From NCBI GenBank assembly GCA_002067795.1, contig MVQI01000051.1, forward strand, positions 96,315 through 160,314: a stretch of 64,000 bases of DNA, given 5' to 3'. A program made the translations under genes and the position numbers. Shown here one piece after another: positions 63,960-64,000 of the stretch (position 1 is its first letter; every line of letters begins with the position of its first letter). The notes beneath the pieces were generated by a model, which saw nothing but the letters and a program-made list of their open reading frames with translations, made no database searches and was not told the origin of the DNA. This stretch comes from Methanosaeta sp. PtaB.Bin039 (lineage in GTDB: Archaea > Halobacteriota > Methanosarcinia > Methanotrichales > Methanotrichaceae).

Positions 63960-64000
63960 ATGAAGAGGGTACATGTGGTTAAGCTTACGGGAGAAGAGCG
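63960..64000 (+). CDS. Start of a gene cut by the window edge, possibly a transposase
   Basis: An ATG at 63960 opens a frame of 13 codons to the end of the window. The visible start (MKRVHVVKLTGEER) resembles the N-termini of IS630-type transposases, which often read VKLT-x-EER. A TATA-like TTTTTATAG lies about 30 bases upstream. So few residues make this tentative. Confidence 0.35.
   Translation, partial: MKRVHVVKLTGEE

Noticed and set aside
1..64000. CRISPR arrays, rRNA genes and additional tRNA genes
   Set aside because: I looked for regularly spaced repeats and tRNA T-arm patterns on both strands. Only the tRNA-Gln at 17912-17984 was found.

Overview
The window is a GC-rich stretch of a methanogenic archaeon. 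The evidence is a methanogenesis-marker gene cluster with the coenzyme M reductase component A2 ATPase, three coenzyme F430 biosynthesis genes (cfbA, cfbE, cfbD), a homoaconitase/homoisocitrate dehydrogenase pair that fits coenzyme B synthesis, a class I lysyl-tRNA synthetase, a Taw2-type wyosine enzyme, and archaeoflavoproteins. Large families of exported TPR proteins and a PGF-CTERM protein suggest Methanosarcinales, possibly Methanotrichaceae (Methanothrix relatives). The order and family are inferences.

Layout. 1-5.1 kb: a partial thioredoxin/NHL protein and two exported TPR proteins, one with a VWA domain. 5.4-12.8 kb: an AhpD-like protein, then a tight minus-strand operon (A2, mmp3, mmp6, mmp5, mmp15, mmp17, mmp7) tied to activation of methyl-coenzyme M reductase. 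12.9-15 kb: a zinc-finger protein, flavin prenyltransferase, membrane Fe-S protein and cyclophilin. 15-30 kb: housekeeping genes (ExoIII, aldo/keto reductase, tRNA-Gln, Taw2, PyrE, nucleases/hydrolases, LysRS, dCMP deaminase, LysA) and two flavoproteins, interrupted by an AT-rich microsatellite near 22 kb. 30-33.4 kb: the F430 genes. 33.4-38.5 kb: SecE, the coenzyme B genes with an unknown middle gene, and SufC/SufB. 38.7-43.9 kb: three exported TPR proteins carrying a recent internal duplication. 44-48 kb: an AI-2E-type permease, an exported acetolactate decarboxylase and an ABC-2 exporter.

48.3-63.9 kb is the most unusual region. It contains an operon of exported CbiK-type chelatase, lamin-tail protein, FecCD permease, binding protein, ferredoxin and a CobN-like large chelatase subunit. 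Six more substrate-binding proteins surround it, two of them fused to dockerin-like calcium modules and one to a C-terminal beta-sandwich-like domain. Every transcription unit of this region has an AT-rich 6-2-6 inverted repeat of the form WYAAAT-NN-ANTTDW within about 65 bases of its start codon. I read this as one regulon for capture, and perhaps extracytoplasmic metal handling, of a tetrapyrrole or cobalt/nickel compound. No transporter ATPase and no obvious regulator gene lies in the window.
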